Positions 22,380 through 30,121 of a DNA stretch of 32,537 nt are shown piece after piece. Every line of letters starts with the position of its first letter. Position 1 is the first letter of the stretch. The DNA comes from Trueperaceae bacterium. GTDB lineage: Bacteria > Deinococcota > Deinococci > Deinococcales > Trueperaceae. The DNA lies in NCBI GenBank assembly GCA_011390455.1, contig JAABSI010000029.1, positions 1 to 32,537 of the forward strand, read 5' to 3'. Made by a program: the position numbers and the translations under genes. The notes below the pieces were generated by a model. That model had not been told where the DNA came from and made no database searches. It saw nothing but the letters and a program-made list of their open reading frames with translations.

Positions 22380-22811
22380 CTAGCTCGCCGCGTCCGCCGG
22401 GCCCGCACCGATCTGGCGGGCGTAGTCCGCGGCATCGAACCAGCCGCGCGACGCGGTCACCTGCAGTTCGCCGTCGAGGTCCCACTCCTCCCAGCCGACG
22501 ACCCGCAGGGGCCGACCGCTGCCGGCGTGCGTGCCCGCGAAGGTCCACAGGTACACGACGTGGTCGCCCGCCGTGCGGACGCCGTCGCACGCGAGCGCGA
22601 GGTCCGGGACGTCGGCGAAGAAGCCGGCCGCCATCTCGGCCACCCCGGCGCGACCGTCCCACGGTCGGCCCCGGTTGATGACGATGCCGCCATCCGGCGC
22701 GTAGCAGGCGGCCACGGCCTCGGGCGAGCCGCTGTTCCAGGCCGCGGTGTAGCGGGTCGCGAGCGCGTCGAGCGCGCCTTGGTCGATGGTCGCGGGCGGG
22801 GTCTGGGCCAT
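22380..22811 (-). CDS. NTF2-like / SnoaL-like (ketosteroid isomerase fold) protein
   Basis: Small cytoplasmic alpha+beta protein, 143 aa, of the NTF2-like superfamily. The pattern is clear: N-terminal helix ALATRYTAAWNSGSPEAVAACYAPDGGI, the RPWDGRAGVAEMAAGFF helix, then strands DHVVYLWTFAGTHAGSGRPLRVVGWEEWDL. The ATPDG-like turn (APDGG) and the final strand are standard. Members are binding proteins or small isomerases and hydrolases; no substrate can be named. The ATG at 22811 has GGAGG 8 nt upstream, and a TAGCCT -10-like site lies at 22881-22886. The TAG stop is followed in frame by a GNAT remnant. It is divergent from the M20 gene. Confidence 0.82.
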   Translation of the reverse strand: MAQTPPATIDQGALDALATRYTAAWNSGSPEAVAACYAPDGGIVINRGRPWDGRAGVAEMAAGFFADVPDLALACDGVRTAGDHVVYLWTFAGTHAGSGRPLRVVGWEEWDLDGELQVTASRGWFDAADYARQIGAGPADAAS

Positions 22812-22880
22812 GGGCGTCGCCTCCAGGGGACGGGCCGCTCGCAGGGAGCAGCCGGGTCGCGTTCGGTCGAGGATTCGCGG

Positions 22881-22886
22881 AGGCTA
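22881..22886 (-). promoter_or_regulatory. -10-like hexamer TAGCCT for the NTF2-like gene
   Basis: Minus-strand GTGC-TAGCCT, identical over ten bases to the site before the XRE gene. It predicts a leader of about 60 nt that includes the GGAGG before the ATG at 22811. Confidence 0.4.
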
Positions 22887-22927
22887 GCACGCAGCAGATT
22901 CGGGCGGCGGGGACGGCCACCGCCGGG

Positions 22928-22933
22928 TAGCAT
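22928..22933 (+). promoter_or_regulatory. -10 hexamer TAGCAT of the M20 gene
   Basis: TAGCAT ends 5 nt before the ATG at 22939; leaderless arrangement. Confidence 0.6.
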
Positions 22934-22938
22934 CCTCC

Positions 22939-24129
22939 ATGCCCACGACGACGCCGTTCGACGCCGCGGCCCGCGCGCTGCACCCCGATCTGGTGGCCTG
23001 GCGCCGCCACCTGCACCGCCACCCCGAGCTCGCCTTCCGCGAGGCCGCGACCGCCGGCTTCGTCCGCGAACGCCTCGCCGCGCTCGGCCTCGAGGCGAGC
23101 GCCCCCATGGCGGGCGGCACCGGTCTGACCGCGCTCGTCCGCGGCCGCGGCGACGGCCCCACCGTCGCGCTGCGCGCCGACATGGACGCGCTCCCGATCC
23201 CCGAGGACACGGGGTCGGACTACGCCTCGACGGTGCCGGGCGTCGCCCACCTGTGCGGCCACGACGCGCACACGGCGATGCTCCTGGGCGCCGGGGCGCT
23301 GCTCGCGCAGCAGCCGCCGGCCTTCGGGCACGTGAAGCTGCTGTTCCAACCGGCCGAGGAGGACGGCGGCGGGGCCGAGAAGATGATCGCGGACGGCGCC
23401 CTCGAGCGCCCCGACGTCGGCGCCGTCTTCGCGCTGCACGTCGATCCGCGCTTCCCGGCGGGGCGCACCGGCGTGGTCGTGGGGCCGGCGAACGCCGCCG
23501 CCGACGGGCTCGACGTCGAGGTGGTCGGCGCGGGCGGGCACGCGGCGTACCCGCACCTGTCGGTCGACGCGGTGACCGTCGCGGCGCAGGTGGTGACGGC
23601 CCTGCAGCACGTCGTCAGCCGGCACTCCGACCCGCTGAAGCCGCTGGTGCTGACGATCGGCACCATCCAGGGCGGCTTCGCGCGCAACGTGATCGCGCCG
23701 TCGGTCACGCTCTCGGGCACCTTGCGCAGCTTCGATGCGGAGCTCCGCATGGGGCTCCCCGCGCTGGTCGAGCGGGTGGTGCAGGGGGTCGTCGCCGCGC
23801 ACGGCGCGACCGCGCACGTCGCGTACACGATCGGCTACCCGGCCACGGTCAACGACCCCGCCCTGGTCCCCACCTTCGACGCCGCCGCGGGCGCGGTGCT
23901 CGGCGCCGACGCGCACGCCCACCTCGCGCCCACCATGGGCGCCGAGGACTTCGCGTACTACGCCGAGCGCGTCCCGGCCGTGATCGGCCGCCTGGGCGTG
24001 CGCGACGAGGCGCGGGGCTTCGTCCACCCGCTGCACCATCCGCGCTTCGACCTCGACGAGGCGGCCCTGCCGCTGGGCGCGGCGCTGCTGGCGGAGGCGG
24101 CGACGCGCTGGTTGGGGGCGCAGGCGTGA
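22939..24129 (+). CDS. M20-family amidohydrolase (M20D peptidase-like)
   Basis: Metal-dependent amidohydrolase, 396 aa, of the M20D group (hippurate/N-acetyl-amino-acid/IAA-amino-acid hydrolases). Key segments: WRRHLHRHPELAFRE at the start, VALRADMDALPI, the metal ligands in LCGHDAHTAM (Cys106, His108, His111), FQPAEEDGGGAEKMI with the catalytic and metal Glu pair, LHVDPRFPAG, the dimerisation-domain phrase GAGGHAAYPH, and the last ligand in HPLHHPRFDLDE. All expected ligands are present. It releases free amino acids from N-acyl or N-aryl conjugates; the exact substrate is not readable. The ATG at 22939 has TAGCAT 5 nt upstream. Its TGA overlaps the GTG of the next gene (GTGA). Confidence 0.93.
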   Translation: MPTTTPFDAAARALHPDLVAWRRHLHRHPELAFREAATAGFVRERLAALGLEASAPMAGGTGLTALVRGRGDGPTVALRADMDALPIPEDTGSDYASTVPGVAHLCGHDAHTAMLLGAGALLAQQPPAFGHVKLLFQPAEEDGGGAEKMIADGALERPDVGAVFALHVDPRFPAGRTGVVVGPANAAADGLDVEVVGAGGHAAYPHLSVDAVTVAAQVVTALQHVVSRHSDPLKPLVLTIGTIQGGFARNVIAPSVTLSGTLRSFDAELRMGLPALVERVVQGVVAAHGATAHVAYTIGYPATVNDPALVPTFDAAAGAVLGADAHAHLAPTMGAEDFAYYAERVPAVIGRLGVRDEARGFVHPLHHPRFDLDEAALPLGAALLAEAATRWLGAQA

Positions 24130-25583
24130 GGCGCTGGGCGGCGTCGGCGCTGTTCGCGCTGCTCGCGGGCGTCGCGTGGGGGCAGGGGGCGTGGTCGGTG
24201 GACCCGGCGGGTCGCGGCGCGGTGCTGCAGCCCTTCGCGCTGCCCGCCGGAGTCGCCGTGGCCGACGCGGCGCTGGTCGTCTTCTGCGACGCGGACGTGC
24301 CGGGGGGTCTCAACGTCAACGCGTGGCTCGGTCGCCCGCCCGGCGTCGTCTGGCCGGCGTCCTTCGAGGCCGCGACGCGGCGCGACCAGGACGCGGTGCG
24401 CCGCGACCGCTGGTCGAGCGACGGCGACCGCCTGGCGGCGCCGTCGTTCTACGGCGAGGTCGGCCGGGTCCTCGCCGACCTCCGGCGCGGGGGCACCTTC
24501 GCGCTGCGGGCGTTCGTGCTCGAGGGCGTCGAGGACGCGGCGCAGCCCACCTACCAGTTCTCGGTCGACGGCTTCGCGGTGGCCGAGCGTCGGTTGGCGT
24601 GCGCGGCGGAGGCGGTGCCGAACCCGCCGGCCGCCTCGCCGCCGCCCGGGCCCACCGCACCGGCCGCCCCCGAGGCCCCACCGGCGAGCACGCCCTCCAC
24701 GCGCTCGGCGCCGCCGCCGGCTGCGCCGCCCGCGTCCGCGCCCCCCGTCCCCGCTCCGACCCCCGTCCCACGCCCGGTCGTTGCGTGGGACGCGCTATCC
24801 CTCGGCGCCGAGTCGTACGTGTACGCCTTCGGGCAGGACGCGGGCCTCTACGTCGTGTGCGAGCGCGGCGCTCCCACGGTGCTCTTCGAGGTCATCTCGG
24901 GCCCGGCGTTCGGGCGCGACTTCGATGTGCGCCTGAGCGGGTACGCCCGGCTGCTCGATCGCGAGCCCTTCGATGGGCCGGTGGACGTGCTCGTCGACGG
25001 CGGCGATCCCAGCTTCGGCTTCCTTGCCCTCGACGTCAGCGCGGCCGCCGACCTGCCGATCGAGGTCGAGGCGGTCTTCCCGGACGGCAGCGCCGTGCCG
25101 CTGCTGGTGGTCGAGGGGGGCGGCGGCTTCTACGCAGCGCTCGACCTTTTGCCGTGTGGGGCGATCGGGGCGTCGCCGGCCGCCGTCCTCGTCGCGACGG
25201 GATCCTGGGTGAGCGTATTGGACGGCGCCGGCCTCGCCTACGACGACCCGGCGGTCGACGCCTACCTCTCCATCGCGTGCTTCGAGAACCTGCCGGGCGT
25301 CGTCTTCGTCGACCCCTCCTTCGACCGACCGCGCGGCGAGGTCGTGCGGTTCCGCTTCGCGGGCCGCGCCGTCGCGGCTCAGGAGTACCCCTTCGTCTCG
25401 CTGGGCAGCGGCCGCTATTCCGCCGAGTCCCTCGTGAGCCTGCAGATCGCGTATCAGGCCTTCTTCGAGCACGCCGTCGGGGTGTCGTGGGTCGGCGACC
25501 CCGAGGGCCGCACGCGCCTCGTCTTCAGCGGCGGCGACGCCTTGCGGCCGCGGTACGAGGCGCTTCCCTGCACGGGCGAGTGA
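24126..25583 (+). CDS. Secreted protein with three Cys-bracketed modules and a Pro-rich linker
   Basis: Exported protein of unknown function, 485 aa. The N-terminus MRRWAASALFALLAGVAWGQ is a signal peptide. Three modules of about 97-105 residues each begin and end with a cysteine: Cys54-Cys159, Cys245-Cys344 and Cys385-Cys482. Each starts with hydrophobic residues then C-x4/5-P (FCDADVP, VCERGAP, ACFENLP) and ends (A/L)xxxLxC. Module 1 ends YQFSVDGFAVAERRLAC, reminiscent of disulfide-bracketed beta-sandwich domains in VasI-like and related exported proteins (weak resemblance). Modules 1 and 2 are joined by a Pro/Ala-rich linker of about 65 residues (about 165-230), a likely flexible spacer. 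The GTG start overlaps the stop of the M20 gene, so production is coupled to it. A 19-bp hairpin follows. Confidence 0.75.
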   Translation: MRRWAASALFALLAGVAWGQGAWSVDPAGRGAVLQPFALPAGVAVADAALVVFCDADVPGGLNVNAWLGRPPGVVWPASFEAATRRDQDAVRRDRWSSDGDRLAAPSFYGEVGRVLADLRRGGTFALRAFVLEGVEDAAQPTYQFSVDGFAVAERRLACAAEAVPNPPAASPPPGPTAPAAPEAPPASTPSTRSAPPPAAPPASAPPVPAPTPVPRPVVAWDALSLGAESYVYAFGQDAGLYVVCERGAPTVLFEVISGPAFGRDFDVRLSGYARLLDREPFDGPVDVLVDGGDPSFGFLALDVSAAADLPIEVEAVFPDGSAVPLLVVEGGGGFYAALDLLPCGAIGASPAAVLVATGSWVSVLDGAGLAYDDPAVDAYLSIACFENLPGVVFVDPSFDRPRGEVVRFRFAGRAVAAQEYPFVSLGSGRYSAESLVSLQIAYQAFFEHAVGVSWVGDPEGRTRLVFSGGDALRPRYEALPCTGE

Positions 25584-25596
25584 ACGGAATCACGCT

Positions 25597-25636
25597 GGGG
25601 TGGGGTCTGGACGCCGCGGCGTCCGGACCCCACCCC
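25597..25636. terminator. Long hairpin between convergent operons
   Basis: Arms 25597-25615 and 25618-25636 pair over 19 positions, with a single U-G pair on the + transcript and a GC loop. It sits in the 70-bp gap between the converging Cys-module gene and the DUF1302-like gene and probably ends both. Neither side has a T-tract, so a factor-assisted or purely structural mechanism is likely. Confidence 0.75.
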
Positions 25637-25653
25637 CCGAGGCGCGGCGCCCG

Positions 25654-26892
25654 TCAGAAGGCGACGCGCAGCGAGGCGGTGGCGCCGCTCCGGCCGCGCC
25701 AATCGCCGAAGCGGGTGCCGTCCGCGCCGTAGGCGATGACCGCCTCGAGCGTGCCGGTGACGCCGCTCGCGAAGTCGTAGGCGACGCTGGGGCGCACGAG
25801 GCCGCTGCCGTCGAAGTCCTGGACCCAGGCGGCTTGGAGGTCGGTGCGCGCGTTCACCGCCTGGTTGAGGATCGCCATGGTGCGCCAGCCGAGCTCGACG
25901 CCGCCGAGCGTGCCGTCGGGCGCCGCGTCGCGGGTGGTGCCGTCGAGCACCAGCTGCAGCACCACGCGGGGTCCGCCCGGGATGGGGGTCTCGCCGCCCA
26001 CCACCACCTGGAAGCTGGGGTTGCCGATGGTGGGGTCGGTGCCGTCGGGGTCGCGGGTGAAGGTGTAGGCCGCCTCGCCGCGGAGCACGACCGAGCCCAG
26101 GGCCACCGAGCCGTCGAGGCCCACGACCTCGATGCGGTCGTAGCGCAGCACCGGCTGCAGCGCCACCTGCCCGGGGGTGCCGGTCGGCACGACCTCGGCC
26201 GAGGCGGTCGGGGTGTCGCGCAGGAGGTGCAGGTAGCTGACCGCGAGGTCGAAACCGGCGGGGCGCCACTGCGCGCGGGCGGCGAACTGGACGTTCGCGA
26301 GCGCCGCCCCCGGACGCTCGTCGCGCACGGGGCGGGTCTCGACGACGGTCACGCCGGGCGGGAGCATCGGGGTGGGGTCGCTGCGCCAGGCCGCGTCCGG
26401 CGGCAGCGACGGGGTGAAGACGGGGAGCAGCGCGGCCTCGAGGGCGACGTCGCCGTCGAGGTAGGCGCGCAGGTGGACCATCGGGGTGGCGAGCTTGACG
26501 GCGTCGATCGGGACGCGCAGGTCGCGCGGGTTGAGGCGGTCGACTGGGTTGACCGCGTCCGTCGAGCCCCATGCCAGCGTCTGGTTGCCGGCGGTGAGCT
26601 CGACGTCGCCGAGGAAGAGGTGCGCCCAGGCCTCGCCCAGGCGGATCTCGCTGCGGCCGAGGGCGGCGTCGGCCTCGAGGTCGAGGGCGACGCGGAAGGC
26701 GGCGGTCGGGAAGAACTCGCTCCCGACCGTGCCGTCGAGCGCGCCCTGCGCCCGCGCGCCCGCGGCGCTGAGGTCGCCGTCGATCGCCACGCCGAAGCGG
26801 GCGTCGAACGAGCCGCTCCACTCGGTGCGCACCTGCGCGAGCGCGGCGGTGCTCAGGGCGACGAGCGCCAGGGTGAGAACGGTGCGGCGCAC
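25654..26892 (-). CDS. DUF1302-like outer-membrane beta-barrel protein
   Basis: Predicted outer-membrane protein, 412 aa. A signal peptide ends at LSTAALAQ. The mature part consists of alternating amphipathic beta-strands and finishes with an aromatic residue (TASLRVAF), as barrels recognised by the BAM machinery do. The segment GNQTLAWGSTDAVNPVDRLNPRDLR carries the NPxDxxNPRD signature of DUF1302-type and related barrels. In Gram-negative bacteria these often sit beside MMPL/RND exporters and LolA-like proteins, as here; the inferred role is the outer-membrane end or acceptor of the exported substrate. The GTG start lies one base after the stop of the LolA-like gene, so it is the last gene of a tight three-gene unit. 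It ends at the shared 19-bp hairpin. Confidence 0.85.
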   Translation of the reverse strand: MRRTVLTLALVALSTAALAQVRTEWSGSFDARFGVAIDGDLSAAGARAQGALDGTVGSEFFPTAAFRVALDLEADAALGRSEIRLGEAWAHLFLGDVELTAGNQTLAWGSTDAVNPVDRLNPRDLRVPIDAVKLATPMVHLRAYLDGDVALEAALLPVFTPSLPPDAAWRSDPTPMLPPGVTVVETRPVRDERPGAALANVQFAARAQWRPAGFDLAVSYLHLLRDTPTASAEVVPTGTPGQVALQPVLRYDRIEVVGLDGSVALGSVVLRGEAAYTFTRDPDGTDPTIGNPSFQVVVGGETPIPGGPRVVLQLVLDGTTRDAAPDGTLGGVELGWRTMAILNQAVNARTDLQAAWVQDFDGSGLVRPSVAYDFASGVTGTLEAVIAYGADGTRFGDWRGRSGATASLRVAF

Positions 26893-26893
26893 G

Positions 26894-27697
26894 TCAGCGC
26901 CTCAGGAAGCGATCGGTGAAGACCTCGTCGGGCAGATCAACGTCGAGGGCGACGTCGCTCTGGCGGATCACGGTGACGGAGCCGCGGTCGAGCGTCTCCA
27001 TGCGGCGCTCCATCGCGAACAGGTAGTCGCCTACCTGCTGGACGTCGTGCACGGTCAGCTCCTTGATCGCCTCGTCGCCCCGGTAGTAGACGACGCGTTC
27101 GGGGATCAGGGTCGCCTCGGGGACCTCCAGGATCAAGCGGTCGTACGTGGAGCCCGAGGCCTCCGTCGGGGTCGCCTCGATCACGTAGCGGGGCCCGTCG
27201 TCGATCCGCAACAGCACGTAGGTGTAATCGTCGGGGTCGATGCCCTCGACGTCCTCGTAGGCGAAGTCGGAGCCGAAGAAGGACTCGCCGCGCTGGCCGC
27301 CCGCGACGCGGCGGACGCGGTCGAGCGCGGGCAGGTAGACGAGCGTCTCGTCGACGGTGCCGTCGTCGATCCGCAGGAAGCCGGAGCCGGCGATGTCGGC
27401 CGGGGCGGTGAACTTGAGCAGCCGGCGTTCGCCGCCGGTCGACCAGGAGCGCATGGCGCGCGTGAGCGACTGGCCGGCGGCGTTGGTGATCGTCATCTCG
27501 AGGGTGGCTTCGACGGTGGCGGGCTCGGGTCGGGCCTGGACGGCCGCCATCAACTCGTCGGCGGTGGCATAGGTCTGGGCCGCCGCCGGGGCGCCGAGCA
27601 GGGCGAGGGCGGTGGCGAGCCCGAGGGCGGTCGCGAGCGGGGCCGTCGGGCGACGGACGGCGGTGGCGGTGCGGGTGGGGGGCGGGGTTCGGTTCAT
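26894..27697 (-). CDS. Outer-membrane lipoprotein-sorting (LolA-like) periplasmic protein
   Basis: Periplasmic protein, 267 aa. The N-terminal signal peptide has an Arg-rich start (residues 3-16) and a hydrophobic run ending LGAPAAAQTYA. The mature domain is the LolA_like fold: helix ADELMAAVQARPEP, strands ATVEATLEMTITN and RRLLKFTAPADIAGSGFLRI, the typical VYLPALDRVRRV, then SFFGSDFAYEDVEG and the closing VFTDRFLRR. Such proteins carry a hydrophobic pocket for lipid tails. They are a common partner of MMPL exporters and are thought to move the exported lipid or lipoprotein across the periplasm. The ATG overlaps the stop of the exporter gene (ATGA), with GGAGG upstream inside that gene. Confidence 0.9.
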   Translation of the reverse strand: MNRTPPPTRTATAVRRPTAPLATALGLATALALLGAPAAAQTYATADELMAAVQARPEPATVEATLEMTITNAAGQSLTRAMRSWSTGGERRLLKFTAPADIAGSGFLRIDDGTVDETLVYLPALDRVRRVAGGQRGESFFGSDFAYEDVEGIDPDDYTYVLLRIDDGPRYVIEATPTEASGSTYDRLILEVPEATLIPERVVYYRGDEAIKELTVHDVQQVGDYLFAMERRMETLDRGSVTVIRQSDVALDVDLPDEVFTDRFLRR

Positions 27698-29976
27698 GCG
27701 GGGTTTCCTCCGGGGGTGGCGGCCTGGCTGGCGGCGAGCGCGGCCGCGCGCCCGCCCGGGTCGCGGAAGGCGACGAGGGCGACGGCGGGGAGCAGGGTCA
27801 GGGTGGCGATGCCGACGAGCGCGACGGTCAGGACCATCAGCCAGCCGAGGGTGGCGACCGGGACGAAGTCGGCGAAGGTCAGCGCGAAGAAGCCGACGCC
27901 GAGGGTGGTGGCGGTGAAGAGGATCTGGCGCCCGGAGGTGATCACGGCGTGCCCGACCGCGTCCTCGGGGCCGCGGCCGCGGGCGCGCTCCTCCATGTAC
28001 CGCACGGTGAGGTGGATCGCGTAATCGCCCACCCCGATCGCCAGCGCGCCCATGAGCATCGTCGCGAGGTTGAGGGGGATGCCGGCCCAGCCGAGCAGGC
28101 CGTACTGCAGGGCGATGGTGGCGACCAGCGCGAGGATCGTGACCGCGGCGGCGCGGAACGAGCGCACCAGGCTGTCGATGGCGAGCACCAGGACGATCGC
28201 GAGCGTCAGGCTGATCAGGAAGTCGTGGCGCATCGCGTCCTCGACCGCCAGCTCGAGCACGGCCTGGCCGGTGAACCCGTAGGTCGCGCGGCCGCCGAGC
28301 GTGTCCTCGGCCATGCGCTCGAGGTCGGCGAGGACGGCGCGGCCGCGGGTGGTGGAGCCGGACTGGACCACCAGGTTGACGACGGCGCTCCGCTCGTCGA
28401 GGGTGAGCAGCTTGGCGAGCTCCGCCGCGTCGCCCGATGAGGTGTAGAGCAGGAGCTCCTGCGCCGCCGCCTGGCGGGTGGGCGGCAGGCCGTCCTCGCC
28501 CGTGAGCGTCTGGTGGATGGCGCGCATCACCTGGGTGATCGACTGGGCGCCGCCGACCTCGGGCAGGGTCTTCGCCTCCGCCTGGAAGGCCTCGAGCGCG
28601 GCGAGCACCTCGGGGTCGAGGATGTCGCCGGCGACGCGGACCTGGACCACCGAGCTGCCGCCCAGGGTCTCCTCGACCGTGCGCACGCTCTGGCGCGTCG
28701 GGCCGTCGGCGGGGAAGAAGGCGAGGATCGAGGTGTCGGCCTGGATCCGGACGATGCCCAGGAGCGCGCCCAGGACGAGCACGGCGGCGACGCCCATGAC
28801 CGCCTTCGGTCGGCAGGTGACCAGGGCCGCGAGCCCCGCCAGCAGACCGCGGATGCGTCCGGGCGCCTCCGGGTCGGGGACGCGCTTGGCATCGGGGAGC
28901 AGGCGCAGGAGCGCGGGCAGCAGCACCAGCGCGGCGAAGAGCGAGGAGAGGACGCCCAGCGCGGCGACGAGGCCGAGGCCGCGCACCATCGCCAGGTCCG
29001 AGAGCAGGAAGGTGCTCATGGCGGCCGAGATCGCCAGCCCCGAGACGAGCACGCCCAGCCCGGTGCGCTCGAAGGTGCGCCGCAGCGCCTCGAGCTTCTC
29101 GGTGCCGCGCGCCAGTTCGTAGTCGTAGCGCCCCAGCAAGTGCATCGAGAACGAAGCCCCGACGGCCATGACCGCGATCGGCCCGATCACCGTCAGCGCC
29201 ATGAGCTCCTGGCCGAGGAGCTGGAAGATGCCCATCCCCCAGACCACGCCGAGGACGATCTGCACCAGCGCGAGCGCGACGCGCCGGCCGGTGCGGAAGT
29301 TGACCCAGAGCATGATCAGGATGAGCGCGAGCGCGGTCGCGCCCAGCACCGGCAGGTCGCGCGCGATGATCGCGCGCAGCTCCATGGTGGTGAAGGCCGC
29401 GCCGGCCAGGGCGTGCTCGCCGGGCCAGGCGGCGTCGGTCGCGTCGGCCACCGTGCGCGCGTACGCCGCGGCGTCGATCGACCCCTCGTACTCGATGATC
29501 AGGCTCGCGCGGCGACCGGCGGCGTCGACGAAGACGACGTCCTGGTACATCTCGGCGCCCTCGAGGTAGCGGCGCGCGTCGGCGATCGCGGTGGCGTCGG
29601 TCAAGTCGGCCGGGATCAGGTCGCCGACGATCAGGAAGCCGTCGTCGTCCTCGAGGCGCTTGGCGGTCGCGAGCGAGGTGACGTCGCGGGTGCCCTCGAG
29701 CTGGTCGATGGTGCGGGTGAGGTCGCGCAGCGCCGCCAGGCCCGCGGCGCTCCAGACGTCGCCCTCGACGACGAGGAGCAGCCGATCGCCCTGGGCGAAA
29801 TCGACCGCGAGCTCGTCGGCGAGGATCGCGGCCGCCGATTCGGGCGGGTAGAGCGCGTCGGTGCTGCCGTCGGTGGTCGTCTGGGTCGCACGGGTGACGA
29901 AGAAGGCGGTGGCCAGCGCGAAGGCGATGACGACCACGACGGAGTGGCGCAGGGCGAAGGCGGTCAGCGCGCGCAC
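27694..29976 (-). CDS. MMPL/RND-superfamily exporter
   Basis: Large inner-membrane exporter, 760 aa, of the MMPL branch (COG1033) of the RND superfamily. Topology by eye: TM1 about 8-28, a periplasmic loop to about 205, TM2-TM6 about 208-370, TM7 about 393-415, a second periplasmic loop to about 595, then five segments to about 745. The twofold repeat is visible: AVGASFSMHLLGRYDYEL in the first half matches IGVGDYAIHLTVRYMEE in the second, the family segment holding the proton-relay residues. Substrates of relatives include lipids, hopanoids and siderophores; none can be assigned here. The GTG at 29976 has a GAGG-type SD. It is the first gene of the exporter/LolA-like/barrel operon, 145 bp downstream of the TetR gene, with a TetR-type operator at 30058-30078. 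Confidence 0.93.
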   Translation of the reverse strand: MRALTAFALRHSVVVVIAFALATAFFVTRATQTTTDGSTDALYPPESAAAILADELAVDFAQGDRLLLVVEGDVWSAAGLAALRDLTRTIDQLEGTRDVTSLATAKRLEDDDGFLIVGDLIPADLTDATAIADARRYLEGAEMYQDVVFVDAAGRRASLIIEYEGSIDAAAYARTVADATDAAWPGEHALAGAAFTTMELRAIIARDLPVLGATALALILIMLWVNFRTGRRVALALVQIVLGVVWGMGIFQLLGQELMALTVIGPIAVMAVGASFSMHLLGRYDYELARGTEKLEALRRTFERTGLGVLVSGLAISAAMSTFLLSDLAMVRGLGLVAALGVLSSLFAALVLLPALLRLLPDAKRVPDPEAPGRIRGLLAGLAALVTCRPKAVMGVAAVLVLGALLGIVRIQADTSILAFFPADGPTRQSVRTVEETLGGSSVVQVRVAGDILDPEVLAALEAFQAEAKTLPEVGGAQSITQVMRAIHQTLTGEDGLPPTRQAAAQELLLYTSSGDAAELAKLLTLDERSAVVNLVVQSGSTTRGRAVLADLERMAEDTLGGRATYGFTGQAVLELAVEDAMRHDFLISLTLAIVLVLAIDSLVRSFRAAAVTILALVATIALQYGLLGWAGIPLNLATMLMGALAIGVGDYAIHLTVRYMEERARGRGPEDAVGHAVITSGRQILFTATTLGVGFFALTFADFVPVATLGWLMVLTVALVGIATLTLLPAVALVAFRDPGGRAAALAASQAATPGGNPA

Positions 29977-30048
29977 GAGGCGACCTCGGTGGGGCGTGCG
30001 GGGACGGGGCGGTGGGGCACGGGGTTCTCCGATCGGCGGTGGGGTCGG

Positions 30049-30077
30049 ACGGTCGTGTTGAGTGGGCGTTCACTCAA
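30049..30077 (-). promoter_or_regulatory. Putative promoter of the exporter operon
   Basis: Minus-strand TTGAGT (complement of 30072-30077), 17 nt, then GACCGT (complement of 30049-30054). The -35 falls inside the operator, so bound TetR would block RNA polymerase. The -10 is a poor match, so confidence is limited. Confidence 0.4.
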
Positions 30078-30078
30078 T
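30058..30078. promoter_or_regulatory. TetR-type operator 2, upstream of the exporter operon
   Basis: TTGAGTG-ggcgtt-CACTCAA, 7-bp perfect arms. Its 18 bp at 30061-30078 match operator 1 (30791-30808) at 16 of 18 positions, including an identical GCGTTCACTCAAT. This ties the TetR regulator to the exporter operon. Confidence 0.75.
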
Positions 30079-30094
30079 ACTGGCGGCGGCGGTG

Positions 30095-30109
30095 CCCGGC
30101 TCGGCCGGG
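30095..30109 (-). terminator. Small hairpin after the TetR gene
   Basis: CCCGGC-tcg-GCCGGG lies 13 bases after the TetR stop on the minus strand. It has a 6-bp stem and no T-tract; a weak terminator at best. Confidence 0.3.
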
Positions 30110-30121
30110 TGGGGCAGAGGG

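Noticed and set aside
26894..30073. Single long frame covering the LolA-like gene and the exporter region
   Set aside because: Only the end of this frame (from 27697) is real; the upstream part is an out-of-frame reading of the exporter gene, which has a clear 12-TM protein in another frame.
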